Shown piece by piece: positions 8,543 to 17,796 of a stretch of 38,266 bases of DNA; position 1 is the stretch's first letter, and each line of letters begins with the position of its first letter. This DNA comes from Candidatus Methanophagales archaeon (lineage in GTDB: Archaea; Halobacteriota; Syntropharchaeia; Alkanophagales; Methanospirareceae), in contig QENH01000184.1 of NCBI GenBank assembly GCA_003336485.1, positions 1-38,266 on the forward strand. The letters are read 5' to 3'. A model generated the notes under the pieces. It was not told the DNA's origin. It saw only the letters and a program-made list of their open reading frames with translations, and ran no database searches. A program made the position numbers and the translations under genes.

Positions 8543-9106
8543 ATGAAACTACCGGAAAGGGTCACAATTGTTCTGGATGAAGAGACTGTTGAGCTATTCA
8601 AAGAGGCGAAGAAGGAGTTACGAGTGTCACAAAGCGAGTTAATGCGAGAAGCGTTAAAATTTTACTGCAAATATAAAACGCTCTTTGAGGCAATTGACGA
8701 GGCTCTGGTGCGCACATATATCGAGATGCTTTCATCTGGCGAACATATCATAGTAGATATAGACCACTGGCTCTTATTTTTGAACTTTATTGACTCACAT
8801 CAGGAGAAGGAGAAATTCTGGGCTTTGCATCGCGATGTTTGCCAGGCGCATGCAGAGCAGTTCAAATACAGACAATATCATGTAGAATACATACTAAAAC
8901 GACTCGAAGCTTGCAATCTCTTCACAATACGGAAAGATTCAGAAGATTCGTTCACTTTGGTTCTAGGCTCGGATATAGCCAGGCAATTTATAAAAACCGA
9001 GCTTGAGGAGATATTCGAGGGAATGGGCTTCAAAGTGGAGATAAAAGAAGATCTGGCAAAGCTAAGGGTGAGAGTCACAAAAGATTTAAATCGCAGAGTT
9101 CCGTAA
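8543..9106 (+). CDS. Ribbon-helix-helix (CopG/NikR-type) regulator with a novel C-terminal domain
   Basis: This 187-residue protein starts with a canonical RHH DNA-binding domain at residues 1-45: a beta strand (RVTIVLDEETVELF), then helices with VSQSELMREALKFY. The remaining 140 residues are mixed alpha/beta, and I do not recognise the family. There is no second domain with obvious metal-binding histidines as in NikR, although His residues occur near 89, 100 and 107. It is divergent from glnA across the intergenic region that holds the glnA operator. RHH dimers bind short inverted repeats, so it is a candidate reader of the TTCATA-N5-TATGAA operator (inference). The intergenic stretch 8393-8542 carries nothing else recognisable. 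Confidence 0.75.
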   Translation: MKLPERVTIVLDEETVELFKEAKKELRVSQSELMREALKFYCKYKTLFEAIDEALVRTYIEMLSSGEHIIVDIDHWLLFLNFIDSHQEKEKFWALHRDVCQAHAEQFKYRQYHVEYILKRLEACNLFTIRKDSEDSFTLVLGSDIARQFIKTELEEIFEGMGFKVEIKEDLAKLRVRVTKDLNRRVP

Positions 9107-9149
9107 CAAAGCATTTACGTTTTGGTTATCTTCTATTTCGTATTATGCA

Positions 9150-10454
9150 TCATCTTACAGCCTCCAGAAAGCGGAGAAAAGCTTTTTCGTTTCCCAAAGC
9201 GTGAAGGTGCGTGTAGGACGCGAGAACGTTTTCTCTGACGATTCCGTCCTTCTTGTTCGCTATTCCGACACCTTTTAGAAGTTCATATGCGAATTCCGCA
9301 TTAACGCAAACTGCAGAGTAATGGAACTCATGCCCCCGGAATCGTTCTCCTTTTCGGAATAGCAGGCAGTCCCTTACTGAGACCGCTTCGACATAGCCCA
9401 CAGCCTGAAGCCGCTTTGTGAGCTTTGCGGAACCGTTGAATACGCCGAGCATGTCTCTACCTTCGAGTTGCTCAAGACAGTAAAGCAAGCCGCCGCATTC
9501 TGCATAGAAGGGTGACCCACGCTGAATTGCAACCGCAAGCGCCTCCCGTAAAGATGCGTTTTCCGCGAGCTGTTCTGAATAAAGCTCCGGGTAGCCGCCA
9601 CCAATGTAATAAGCATCTGCATCGGGTAAAGAGTCCCGAAGCGGCGAGAACGGTACAATTTCTGCTCCGAACGCACGTAATAACTCTAAGTTCTCGGGAT
9701 AATAGAAACAGAACGCCTCGTCCATCGCTACTCCCACCTTGACGCCATCAACCACCCGTAATCGTGATTTATGCTCGGCATCAGGAATCTCAAGCTCTGT
9801 CGCTTCAAGCAAATTATCCAGGTCTATATTCGCATCTACAAGCTTTGAAAAGCCGTCCAGGAGTGTGCAGTCGATTTCATGCGACATATAAAGTCCCAGG
9901 TGCCTTTCTGGAATTTGCATGGATTCATCCCGTGGTATAGCTCCGAATATATGCGTAATTCCTCTTAAAGCTTCTTCTAGTAGTTCCTTATGTCGGGTGC
10001 TACCTACTCGGTTCAAGATGACACCTGCAAGATTAAGCGATGGGTCAAAGGTCTTGTACCCATGAACCAGAGCAGCAACGCTACCGGCTAGCTTAGAAGC
10101 GTCAACAACAAGGACTACTGGGATGTCCAGAAGTTTTGCAAGATGTGATGTGCTCCCCGGACCTCCTGCGGAAGAGCCATCGAAGAGACCCATAACGCCC
10201 TCAACTATGTTCACCTCCGATGCGTTCTCCCTGAATGAATGAACAACTGCGGAATTGGGCATCATAAACGTGTCGAGGTTTCGTGACGGCTTATCGGCAG
10301 CGAGAGTGTGCAAGCTCGTGTCTATGAAGTCCGGACCTACCTTGAACGGCTGGACATCGAATCCGTGACGACAGAAAGCGGAGATAAGCCCTAGTGTGAC
10401 CGAAGTCTTGCCTACTCCACTGTGCGTTCCCGCAACTGCGAATGCTGAACTCAT
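9150..10454 (-). CDS. cfbB: CbiA/CfbB-type a,c-diamide synthase (Ni-sirohydrochlorin or cobyrinate)
   Basis: This 434-residue ATP-dependent amidotransferase belongs to the CobB/CbiA/CfbB family. The N-terminal dethiobiotin-synthase-like P-loop is GTHSGVGKTS near residues 8-17, with KVGPDFID and EGVMGLFDG. The C-terminal class I glutaminase domain has the catalytic cysteine in AECGGLLY and a closing YTHLH histidine. In methanogens and methanotrophs CfbB amidates Ni-sirohydrochlorin on the route to coenzyme F430, while the close homologue CbiA acts on cobyrinate. The sequence alone does not separate them, so the symbol is provisional. It lies 82 nt downstream of glnK1 on the same strand, after a T-rich stretch, so it may have its own promoter. 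It uses glutamine as nitrogen donor, which suits its neighbours. Confidence 0.82.
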   Translation of the reverse strand: MSSAFAVAGTHSGVGKTSVTLGLISAFCRHGFDVQPFKVGPDFIDTSLHTLAADKPSRNLDTFMMPNSAVVHSFRENASEVNIVEGVMGLFDGSSAGGPGSTSHLAKLLDIPVVLVVDASKLAGSVAALVHGYKTFDPSLNLAGVILNRVGSTRHKELLEEALRGITHIFGAIPRDESMQIPERHLGLYMSHEIDCTLLDGFSKLVDANIDLDNLLEATELEIPDAEHKSRLRVVDGVKVGVAMDEAFCFYYPENLELLRAFGAEIVPFSPLRDSLPDADAYYIGGGYPELYSEQLAENASLREALAVAIQRGSPFYAECGGLLYCLEQLEGRDMLGVFNGSAKLTKRLQAVGYVEAVSVRDCLLFRKGERFRGHEFHYSAVCVNAEFAYELLKGVGIANKKDGIVRENVLASYTHLHALGNEKAFLRFLEAVR

Positions 10455-10499
10455 CGCTTGGTCCTAAATGCCACAATAACTATTTAGTAGTAAAGAATA

Positions 10500-10535
10500 A
10501 AAGGTACAGCAATAAAATAAAAAAGAGAAGAAAGG
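10500..10535 (-). terminator. T-rich terminator after glnK1
   Basis: On the minus strand, immediately after the glnK1 stop, the transcript would read CTTTCTTCTCTTTTTTATTTTATT. Such U-rich tracts end transcription in archaea. There is no strong hairpin. Confidence 0.45.
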
Positions 10536-10536
10536 C

Positions 10537-10881
<345 letters not shown>

Positions 10882-10904
10882 TCATACTCCCTCTTTCTTC
10901 TGTC

Positions 10905-12104
10905 TCATGCGTACGCCTCTTCTCCATGCTGTGATATGTCCAAGCCCACATACTCTTCCTCTTCTGTTACACGTAAGCCAATGGTAGCGTCAACGAGTTT
11001 TGCGAGTATGAGCGTGATTACGAACGCATATGCTATTGCTGCCACAGCACCTATTATTTGTGCTATGAATTGACCGACGTTTCCGTAGATCAAACCCGTG
11101 TAGCCACCTACCGCTGCGGTTGCGAATATGCCAGTAGCAATTGCACCCCATAGCCCCCCGACTCCGTGTATCGCCCACGCATCGAGGCTCTCGTCAAAGT
11201 CCTTCTTAATTCTGAAGAGCATCGCCTTGTAGCAGATCACACCCGCAACTGCACCTATTACTAGTGCGGACATCGGACCCACGAATCCCGCAGCCGGTGT
11301 TATCGCAACCAACCCTGCTACCGCACCACTTACCATACCCAAAGAGCTTTGCTGACCGTGGTTCCAGCTTGCTGCCATCCAGCCAATAGCACCCGCCGCG
11401 GCTGATGTGTTCGTCACCACGAAAGCATTGGCTGCAAGTCCGTTAGCCGCTAAAGCACTTCCGCCGTTGAAGCCGAACCAGCCGAACCAGAGCAAAGCCA
11501 CACCGAGCAGAGTCATCGGTATATTGTGCGGTCCCATCTGCTGCTCTCCGAATCCACGCCTTTTCCCTATGACAAGCACAACAGCTAAAGCCGAGAATCC
11601 GGAACATATATGCACCACTGTCCCACCCGCGAAATCCAGTGCACCGAGCTGTGCAAGCCAGCCGCCGCCCCAGACCCAGTGAGCAAGCGGGTCATAAACG
11701 AGCGTGGTCCACAACAACCCGAAGACAATGAACCCACTTATCTTCACCCTCTCTGCCATCGCACTGGTTAGGATTGCAAGTGTAATAACAGCAAATGCGA
11801 GCTGAAACGCCATGAATGCCAATTCCGGTATTGTCGAATCACCGCAGCCCATGCCCACTCCGTTCAATCCGAAGAAACCCAAATTACCTACGAATCCTGC
11901 TATGTCCGAGCTGAAGGCTAAGCTGTAGCCCACGAGCACCCACTGGACACTGACCAGTACAAGTGCAACAAATGAGAGTGCAATCATCGAAACAACGTTC
12001 TTGCCACGTACCATTCCTGCGTAGAACAGCCCTACGCCTGGCGTCATCAACACCACAAGGGCTGTTGAGGCAAGTACCCATGCTGTATCTCCACTATCCA
12101 ACAT
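10905..12104 (-). CDS. amt: Ammonium transporter Amt (copy 1)
   Basis: This 399-residue integral membrane protein has the 11-helix Amt/Rh/Mep plan. Recognisable segments are [16 protein letters not shown] in the first helix, the conserved [13 protein letters not shown] and [17 protein letters not shown] around the central pore region, [26 protein letters not shown] and the twin-histidine region ending [14 protein letters not shown]. No signal-peptide extension precedes the first helix, unlike copy 2. It is the first gene of the amt1-glnK1 operon and sits about 50 nt downstream of the conserved nitrogen-regulon core element. Confidence 0.95.
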   Translation of the reverse strand: MLDSGDTAWVLASTALVVLMTPGVGLFYAGMVRGKNVVSMIALSFVALVLVSVQWVLVGYSLAFSSDIAGFVGNLGFFGLNGVGMGCGDSTIPELAFMAFQLAFAVITLAILTSAMAERVKISGFIVFGLLWTTLVYDPLAHWVWGGGWLAQLGALDFAGGTVVHICSGFSALAVVLVIGKRRGFGEQQMGPHNIPMTLLGVALLWFGWFGFNGGSALAANGLAANAFVVTNTSAAAGAIGWMAASWNHGQQSSLGMVSGAVAGLVAITPAAGFVGPMSALVIGAVAGVICYKAMLFRIKKDFDESLDAWAIHGVGGLWGAIATGIFATAAVGGYTGLIYGNVGQFIAQIIGAVAAIAYAFVITLILAKLVDATIGLRVTEEEEYVGLDISQHGEEAYA

Positions 12105-12153
12105 TTTTGTCTTGTATCACCTATAGCACATTCTCTTGGACCTATTTTAAGAG

Positions 12154-12193
12154 TATTTGAGAAAATCACATAAATAATCACAAAAGTTATGAA
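12154..12193 (-). promoter_or_regulatory. Nitrogen-regulon promoter/operator, amt1 site
   Basis: TATTTGAGA (12154-12162) is followed by a 14-nt gap and the inverted repeat ATCACA-AAAGT-TATGAA (12177-12193). The right half is perfect and the left half has two mismatches to TTCATA. The core element is 50 nt from the amt1 start. Confidence 0.65.
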
Positions 12194-12232
12194 AAACCTT
12201 TCTTTTAAAAAGAAAGCTTTACCAAAGAAACA
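12194..12232 (-). repeat. 39-nt dispersed repeat, intergenic copy
   Basis: This is the reverse complement of 5072-5110 with one mismatch, including the internal CTTTCTTT/AAAGAAAG palindrome. It directly abuts the amt1 operator on its distal side. Confidence 0.75.
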
Positions 12233-12267
12233 TTTTTATTCATAGTATAAAAATACAGAAAATCTTG

Positions 12268-12312
12268 GATGAGATTACCAGTGTTCTGGAAATAAAGGCG
12301 ATACTCTTTTGA
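12268..12312 (+). pseudogene. Duplicated 3' fragment of the winged-helix gene at 18351-18731
   Basis: This segment encodes DEITSVLEIKAILF followed by TGA. It matches the last 14 codons and stop of the regulator at 18351-18731 (DEITRVLEIKAVLF), with two base differences over the 45 nt. No upstream part of the gene is recognisable here, so it is a stranded tail from a duplication or rearrangement. The adjoining 12313-12365 holds nothing I recognise. Confidence 0.7.
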
Positions 12313-12365
12313 TAGATCACCTATTTGGATATTTCACTAAAACCCGGATTAACACCTCGTTAAAC

Positions 12366-13988
12366 TCAATATTTCTCCTCCACCTCTTTATTGGAACCAG
12401 GGACGCAATATTGTGGTTGACACTCAATTCCTACCTTTCTATTTACGAATATCTCTTCCAATCCCGAAAATTTCATGATTACTTTGAAGATTTTTTTGCC
12501 GTGTTTCCACCGGTAGTAGGGATATGATAGTAAACTGCCGGCCATGACAATTTTATTTATTTCCGGTTTCCAGGTGTTTATATCATAGCGACCGCATCTC
12601 GCAAGGATATCCCAGTGTAATTCGTCAAGATTCTTGAGGTCTTTATGTTTTTGCCTTTTCAAGCTACACTCTTCCTCCGATGTGAAGAGGAGTGGAACAT
12701 AAAGGATTTTAGCGCCCTTAAGTTTATCTAGAAGATTGATAGTAGCGAGTATATCCTCTTTCTGTTCTCCAGGCAGACCCAGAATTAAAGTCGCTAACGG
12801 ATGGATATCATTATCATTTAGAACCCCAATCGATTGGACAACAATATCTTGCCATTGTTCAGGTTTATAAGGTAGCATCTTTCCTCGCATATATTTTCCC
12901 ATTAATTGCGCACTACCCGTTTCTATTCCTACTTCGATAGAAGCACAACGTTTGTCGTTGCACCGCCATAAAGACTTCTCAACGAGTATTGGCGCTATTT
13001 CCTCAACAATTTTTCTATCGTAAACCACAGGCGCAAGAGAGGCATGGGCAATCTGTATGTAATCGACACCCCCTGTCTTATCTATATCCTGAATGAGTTT
13101 TACAATCGCTTCCCTGTTTGGAATGAAATTTGGTTTTGATTTGTACAGAAACACATCGTCTGTCTGAAGAAGGATTGCTCGTGTTCCACTTTTTGCATTC
13201 AGCTCAACTTCTCGCAGAATGTGTTCTAACGGGAAGGAATATCGCTGACGCAGTGTAGGCGAACAGAACGCACATCCTCGACCACAACCACGTGTTATTT
13301 CAACTGTCCCATAGATAGAAGGTTTTTTTATGATTGGGATTTCTTTATCCACGGGTATTTGCATTGTAATTACCCTATCAAGTTCTTCACCATTCAGAGC
13401 TTTTCTGACGATTTGTAAGAGCGAGTTCTCTGCTTGTCCAATTAAAATAGTATCTATGCCGAGCTTGTCTTGCATATTTGCGCTTGAAATTTGCCAAGCG
13501 CCTGAGCCACCGACAATAATTTTAGCCCTGTATTTCTTGAGTGCGGGATTTGAGAGCAAATCTTCGAATTCTACTAAAGTTGCAGGTTTTCCATTTATGC
13601 CGAAAATACTGGTGTACGTTCTACTAACGAAACCTATACCGAGGGGGTCCATTGTAGAAATACCGATAATTTTTGTTTTTGGTCCGATAAAACGGTGGAG
13701 ATTGGTGGGACACACTGTAACTACATTTTCATCGCCAAACTCGTCAATCAATAATGATTCGACTTTTCTCAAGCCATAAGGTGCGAACTTCGCGGTGCCG
13801 TCCTGGTTGAAGGGAACAGGCGGATAAAGCTTCTTTCGTACAAGGAATTTTGGAAACCCACCGGAAAAAGCGATAAAAGGGTTAAGATTAAAATCGCTCA
13901 TTTCAATCATTGATGCAGTTAGAACTATCGGCACACCACCTTTTTCTGGCATTTTGTCATCAAATTTTGTATGAACTGAACTTTTCAT
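12366..13988 (-). CDS. B12-binding-type radical SAM protein
   Basis: This is a radical SAM enzyme of about 540 residues. The [4Fe-4S]/SAM motif is CGRGCAFC (Cx3Cx2C) near residues 233-240, preceded by TVEITRG. The N-terminal 190 residues look like a cobalamin-binding Rossmann domain with KIIGISTMDPLG and AKIIVGGSGAW. EVGIETGSAQLM and LILGLPGEQKEDI are typical of the radical-SAM barrel. The length and layout resemble B12-dependent methylases and BchE-like enzymes, but I cannot name the substrate. A GTG at 13997 is an alternative start; ATG 13988 is preferred. It is divergent from the surface-protein operon, and a palindromic AT-rich element (14002-14029) lies just upstream. Confidence 0.85.
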   Translation of the reverse strand: MKSSVHTKFDDKMPEKGGVPIVLTASMIEMSDFNLNPFIAFSGGFPKFLVRKKLYPPVPFNQDGTAKFAPYGLRKVESLLIDEFGDENVVTVCPTNLHRFIGPKTKIIGISTMDPLGIGFVSRTYTSIFGINGKPATLVEFEDLLSNPALKKYRAKIIVGGSGAWQISSANMQDKLGIDTILIGQAENSLLQIVRKALNGEELDRVITMQIPVDKEIPIIKKPSIYGTVEITRGCGRGCAFCSPTLRQRYSFPLEHILREVELNAKSGTRAILLQTDDVFLYKSKPNFIPNREAIVKLIQDIDKTGGVDYIQIAHASLAPVVYDRKIVEEIAPILVEKSLWRCNDKRCASIEVGIETGSAQLMGKYMRGKMLPYKPEQWQDIVVQSIGVLNDNDIHPLATLILGLPGEQKEDILATINLLDKLKGAKILYVPLLFTSEEECSLKRQKHKDLKNLDELHWDILARCGRYDINTWKPEINKIVMAGSLLSYPYYRWKHGKKIFKVIMKFSGLEEIFVNRKVGIECQPQYCVPGSNKEVEEKY

Positions 13989-14001
13989 TTTAACCACATC
14001 A

Positions 14002-14029
14002 TATGAATATAATTATACATATATATGAA
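14002..14029. promoter_or_regulatory. AT-rich operator-like element, copy 1
   Basis: The 28-nt sequence has the form TATGAATAT-AA-TTATACATA-TA-TATGAA and matches 18792-18819 at 24 of 28 positions. It contains a near-palindrome TATGAATAtaATTATACATA. It lies between the divergent radical-SAM and surface-protein genes. A possible TATA box for the plus-strand operon (TATATAAATA) follows at 14041-14050. Confidence 0.55.
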
Positions 14030-14153
14030 CTTAATACTTCATATATAAATACTATGAAAATGACTGTTTTTAGATGCGGCGATGGCGATGAAAAGATGAG
14101 CGAAGTAGCGAGAAAAAATTTGATACGATATGGTATAACGGAGGTAATAAAAG

Positions 14154-15437
14154 GTGGAGAATATGAATAAGAATATGATTAAGAGAAGAAAATTGATTCC
14201 GCTCTGCACTCTGAGCATGGTGTTTGCATTGCTGCTCTTTTCTCCTCTATATCCTGTAGTTGCGGTAGATGCGGCTTTTTCTTCTATTGCTATAACAAAT
14301 GTAAAGCCTACCGAGTTCAGTCCAGGTGATACAAGTAATGTTGTTCTGACGGTAAAGAACAATGGGGGTAAAGATACGCGAAATATCAGGTTATCGTTTC
14401 AAGGTACAGAAATCATATCTCCCGTGGGACCTAAGGTAGTTAACATAAATATGTTGAATTCATGGCGCTCGAAAGAAGTGGAACTCACGATACACGTGAA
14501 AGAAGAAGCACCTAATGGTGTCTACCTCATTCCCGTGAGCTGTTTATGGACGGAATACAATTTGGATCGCAAAACGGGGGAGGTTGATGTAACTACTATA
14601 TCCTCGGAATTAGGGGTATATTTCAACGTAATAGGAGAGGGAATGATAAATATAGGGGATGTCAGCACCGATCCCACAGATGTAAGACCAGAGGATATGG
14701 ATGTTGAAATAACAGCGTTTATAGAAAACAGTGGAGAAGCAGCAGCGAAGGATGTCGAAGCAAAATTGATTTGTAATAGTGCTGAGTTTAAACCTTCATG
14801 GTCTGGCACGGACCGTTCATACATAGGCCGGTTGAACTCGGGTGATTCGAAAGAGGCTATATTCCATGTTGACGTTACAGAAAATATAGACTCGAAGGTG
14901 TATAGCATTCCGCTGCGGATAAAATATAAAGATACGAGTGGCCGAGAATACGAGGTGATGCGGGAGCTGGAGATATTGGTGGATCCGAAACCTGAATTTG
15001 AGATCGTTTCTTATCTTACGGAGCCTGCAAGCATAAGTGCAGGTGACACGGGCGTAATATTGCATGTGGGTATAAGGAACGTGGGTTCAGAGAAGGCCGA
15101 ATCTGTTAGCGTAAGGGCAACAGGGGAAGCGGAAGTGCCTTTTGATTTCGATGTGAAGAGCAATTACGTGGGTAATTTGGAGATGGGTGAGGAATGGACT
15201 GCAGTTCTAAAATTCGATGTGGATAAGGATGCATCGCCAAAAGCATATCAACAGGGCATAGAGATACGATGTACCGGAGACCGTGACTTAGGTGATGACA
15301 ATGTATATCTCTTTGATAAAATAATTCCGATAAGCGTATCATCCGGCAGCGCGGGAACTTTTTCGGTTCCCGGATTTGAAGCGATATTCGCATTAATTGC
15401 TCTATTCGTGGTTTTGTTTTTGAGAAGGAAGAAATAG
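14154..15437 (+). CDS. PGF-CTERM surface protein with CARDB-like domains (COG1361 type)
   Basis: This is a secreted protein of about 427 residues. A basic N-terminus with a hydrophobic stretch (residues 14-40) acts as a signal peptide. Three immunoglobulin-like, CARDB-type beta domains follow, each with NxG and EGD-like turns (for example VLTVKNNGGKDTRNIRLSF and FIENSGEAAAKDVEAKL). The C-terminus is a clear PGF-CTERM signal: Ser/Gly linker, PGFE, a hydrophobic helix and RRKK. This signal is processed by archaeosortase, which anchors the protein to a lipid at the cell surface. GTG 14154 has GGAGGT 8 nt upstream, and ATG 14163 is an alternative with GGTGGAG close by. The RND exporter gene begins 1 nt after its stop, so it may be an external partner of the exporter. 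Confidence 0.85.
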   Translation: MENMNKNMIKRRKLIPLCTLSMVFALLLFSPLYPVVAVDAAFSSIAITNVKPTEFSPGDTSNVVLTVKNNGGKDTRNIRLSFQGTEIISPVGPKVVNINMLNSWRSKEVELTIHVKEEAPNGVYLIPVSCLWTEYNLDRKTGEVDVTTISSELGVYFNVIGEGMINIGDVSTDPTDVRPEDMDVEITAFIENSGEAAAKDVEAKLICNSAEFKPSWSGTDRSYIGRLNSGDSKEAIFHVDVTENIDSKVYSIPLRIKYKDTSGREYEVMRELEILVDPKPEFEIVSYLTEPASISAGDTGVILHVGIRNVGSEKAESVSVRATGEAEVPFDFDVKSNYVGNLEMGEEWTAVLKFDVDKDASPKAYQQGIEIRCTGDRDLGDDNVYLFDKIIPISVSSGSAGTFSVPGFEAIFALIALFVVLFLRRKK

Positions 15438-15438
15438 A

Positions 15439-16608
15439 ATGGGGCTAAAAGAGAAGATAGGCATAGAGCGTGCATTGGCGAAATTAGCTGCTTTTCAATG
15501 TCGGCATTACAAGAAGATAATTGTGCTGTCGCTGTTAATAACAGTGATTTTGGGCTATGGAGCGACAGGACTGCATTTTCAGGGCGATATAGCGAAGGAG
15601 ATGCCGCAGGATTTGCCGGTCTTTGCTTTACAGGATATGATAGAGAGTGAGTTCAAAGGAGAAGAGTTCATGATTATCGCCGTTTGCTTAGATCGGGAAA
15701 CAGGCGCAAAAGACATACCGCGTGATGTGAGAGATCCAAAGGTAATAGCATCGGTAGTTGAGTTACATGAACGGCTTGAAGCGGAATCATCTATTGAAAA
15801 AGTTCAGTCAGTGGCCACTCATTTTCAACATGGTGTTCCCGAGGATATGGCCGGGGTGAAGAAGAAGTTAACTTCTGTTAATAATACAGGGCGGTTTTTT
15901 AATGATGATTTTAGCATTATGCTGGTCTATGCCAGTCCAATAGCAGGATTAAGCGAAGAGAAGGTGAAGGCAGTGACAGATATGATACAAAAAGACGTTG
16001 ATACAATCACAAAACCCGCGGGTGTGGAATATAAGATAACGGGTATGGCTCCGCTGATAAATGAACTATTAAGGTTGATGCGCAAGGACATGGTTTTCAC
16101 TACCCTTGTAGCTGCGATTATCATTTTTATGTTACTGGCATTGCTGGAGCGGTCGTTAACAAAGGGTTTTCTCGTATTCCTACCGTTAATTTTTGCTATT
16201 ATATGGACTTTCGGGACTATGGGCTTGCTTGGAATTCCTATATCTCTCAGTACTGTTATAGTAGGTGCTGTTATCATCGGTCTTGGTGTCGAGTACGGGA
16301 TATTCATGGTCTCACGGTATTATGAAGAACGAGAGAGGCAGGCCTCTGCGGAATCGTTAAAAATTGCGATAACTAATATAGGATTCTCAACGTTTGGCTC
16401 CGCGGCAACGACTGCTGCTGCTTTCTTTGCTTTAACGCTTTCTGCAATGCCAATGATTCAGGATCTGGGGCAGACACTCGCTCTGGGTATAATCTACTGC
16501 TGGATCGCTGCTGTTATAGTAAATCCGTGTTTTATCGTTTTTGAAGAACGTATAGAAGCGAAGAAAATAGTGGGATTACTGCAAAAATGGATAAGAAATG
16601 AAAGATAA
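15439..16608 (+). CDS. RND/MMPL-family exporter, half-size subunit 1
   Basis: This 389-residue protein has one transmembrane helix near residues 27-46, a large external loop to about 210, and a five-helix bundle at 214-375. VIVGAVIIGLGVEYGIFMVSRYYEER lies in the fourth helix region, where RND proteins keep the D/E proton-relay residues. Full-length archaeal HAE3/MMPL proteins have two such halves. Here each half is a separate gene, so a heterodimer or trimer of half-subunits is likely. The stop overlaps the start of subunit 2 by 11 nt. The substrates of the family are lipids, hopanoids or other hydrophobic molecules; the substrate here is unknown. Confidence 0.88.
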   Translation: MGLKEKIGIERALAKLAAFQCRHYKKIIVLSLLITVILGYGATGLHFQGDIAKEMPQDLPVFALQDMIESEFKGEEFMIIAVCLDRETGAKDIPRDVRDPKVIASVVELHERLEAESSIEKVQSVATHFQHGVPEDMAGVKKKLTSVNNTGRFFNDDFSIMLVYASPIAGLSEEKVKAVTDMIQKDVDTITKPAGVEYKITGMAPLINELLRLMRKDMVFTTLVAAIIIFMLLALLERSLTKGFLVFLPLIFAIIWTFGTMGLLGIPISLSTVIVGAVIIGLGVEYGIFMVSRYYEERERQASAESLKIAITNIGFSTFGSAATTAAAFFALTLSAMPMIQDLGQTLALGIIYCWIAAVIVNPCFIVFEERIEAKKIVGLLQKWIRNER

Positions 16609-17782
16609 AATAGGGGAATGGGGCAAAGGACCTTTGGAGAAGTATGCGAAGTTTGTATCACATCACGCAATCGTTGTTTTAGCTATATTGCTTATGTTCA
16701 CCCTTTTCACGGGTTATCACGCGTCATTGATGGAAACAACAGTAATATCGCAGAAGGAATGGCTTCCTGAAGATATAGAAGTGATAAATACATTCGAGCT
16801 AATAGCAGACCAATTTGCGGGTAGCTTCTCTACGACTACAATCGTAGTGCAAACAGAGCCAAGATATGCAAGATCCGAGGAGATACGGGATGTCAGAGAT
16901 CCTGAAGTACTGAGATACGTTGATTTGCTTTCTGAACGAGCAAAACTCGTTTACGGTGTGGTGAGTGCAGAAAGTGCTGCAGATGTTATAAAAGAACTGA
17001 ATGGCGGTAGAATACCGAGTTCTTTAAGAAGTGTGAAGTCACTATTGAAGAAGGATAATATAGCGGAGCAAAGGATAAGCAATTATATTAACGATGACTA
17101 TACAATGACCGTAGTAAGGTTGAACATCTTAGAGGATCTAAATGAAGAAGAGGTGGTTGTGGGATTAAGAGAAGCGATGAAAATAGATAAACCACATGGT
17201 GTATCTGTTGATATGACTGGCGATACAACGAGTCCCGTGATAATGGTAACGATGCAAGAACTCATTAAGTCAACGATGTCGGAAACAGCTCTTGTCTGCT
17301 TTGCTGCCATCTTACTCATTCTTATCATTATATTTGCCTCTATTAAATATAGCCTTATTGCTTTACTAACGATTGTTTTTGGCGTTATATGGGCATTTGG
17401 CACGCTCGTCTTGATGGGAATGAAGATAACACCCCCTACATCTGCTGGGCTTGCGATGATAATGGGCATCGGGATAGATTTCGGCATTCAAGTAACAAAA
17501 CGGTTTAGATACGAGTTGCAACAAACTACAGGGACGCTTGATCAAAATGCTCCCTGCAGAAGCCGAGAGGAAGCAATGGTAAATACAATTAGCCACGTGT
17601 TCTATCCGATGACCATAACGACAATAGCGGCAATGATAGGCTTCAAAACCCTTGCACTCGGTAAATTGCCGATGATGGTAGATATGGGGACGATGATGGC
17701 AACGGGTGTGGTGTTTTGTATGGTTGCGGCGCTTACAGTGGTGCCTGCGATTTTGGTGCTGCTTACAAACAAGGAAAGATAA
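16598..17782 (+). CDS. RND/MMPL-family exporter, half-size subunit 2
   Basis: This 394-residue protein repeats the plan of subunit 1: one N-terminal helix (residues 23-42), an external loop to about 220, and five helices at 222-390. The relay region reads MIMGIGIDFGIQVTKRF, with an aspartate where subunit 1 has a glutamate. It overlaps subunit 1 by 11 nt and is followed by the CBS gene after a short gap, so the four genes from 14154 to 18219 form one operon. The acidic-residue difference between the halves suggests they are not interchangeable. Confidence 0.88.
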   Translation: MKDKIGEWGKGPLEKYAKFVSHHAIVVLAILLMFTLFTGYHASLMETTVISQKEWLPEDIEVINTFELIADQFAGSFSTTTIVVQTEPRYARSEEIRDVRDPEVLRYVDLLSERAKLVYGVVSAESAADVIKELNGGRIPSSLRSVKSLLKKDNIAEQRISNYINDDYTMTVVRLNILEDLNEEEVVVGLREAMKIDKPHGVSVDMTGDTTSPVIMVTMQELIKSTMSETALVCFAAILLILIIIFASIKYSLIALLTIVFGVIWAFGTLVLMGMKITPPTSAGLAMIMGIGIDFGIQVTKRFRYELQQTTGTLDQNAPCRSREEAMVNTISHVFYPMTITTIAAMIGFKTLALGKLPMMVDMGTMMATGVVFCMVAALTVVPAILVLLTNKER

Positions 17783-17796
17783 AAAAAAGGAGAGGT

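Noticed and set aside
14054-14170. A 38-codon plus-strand frame before the PGF-CTERM gene
   Set aside because: Its start lies only 4 nt after the likely TATA box, so the first codon would not be transcribed, and no ribosome-binding site is seen. It may be just an open leader.
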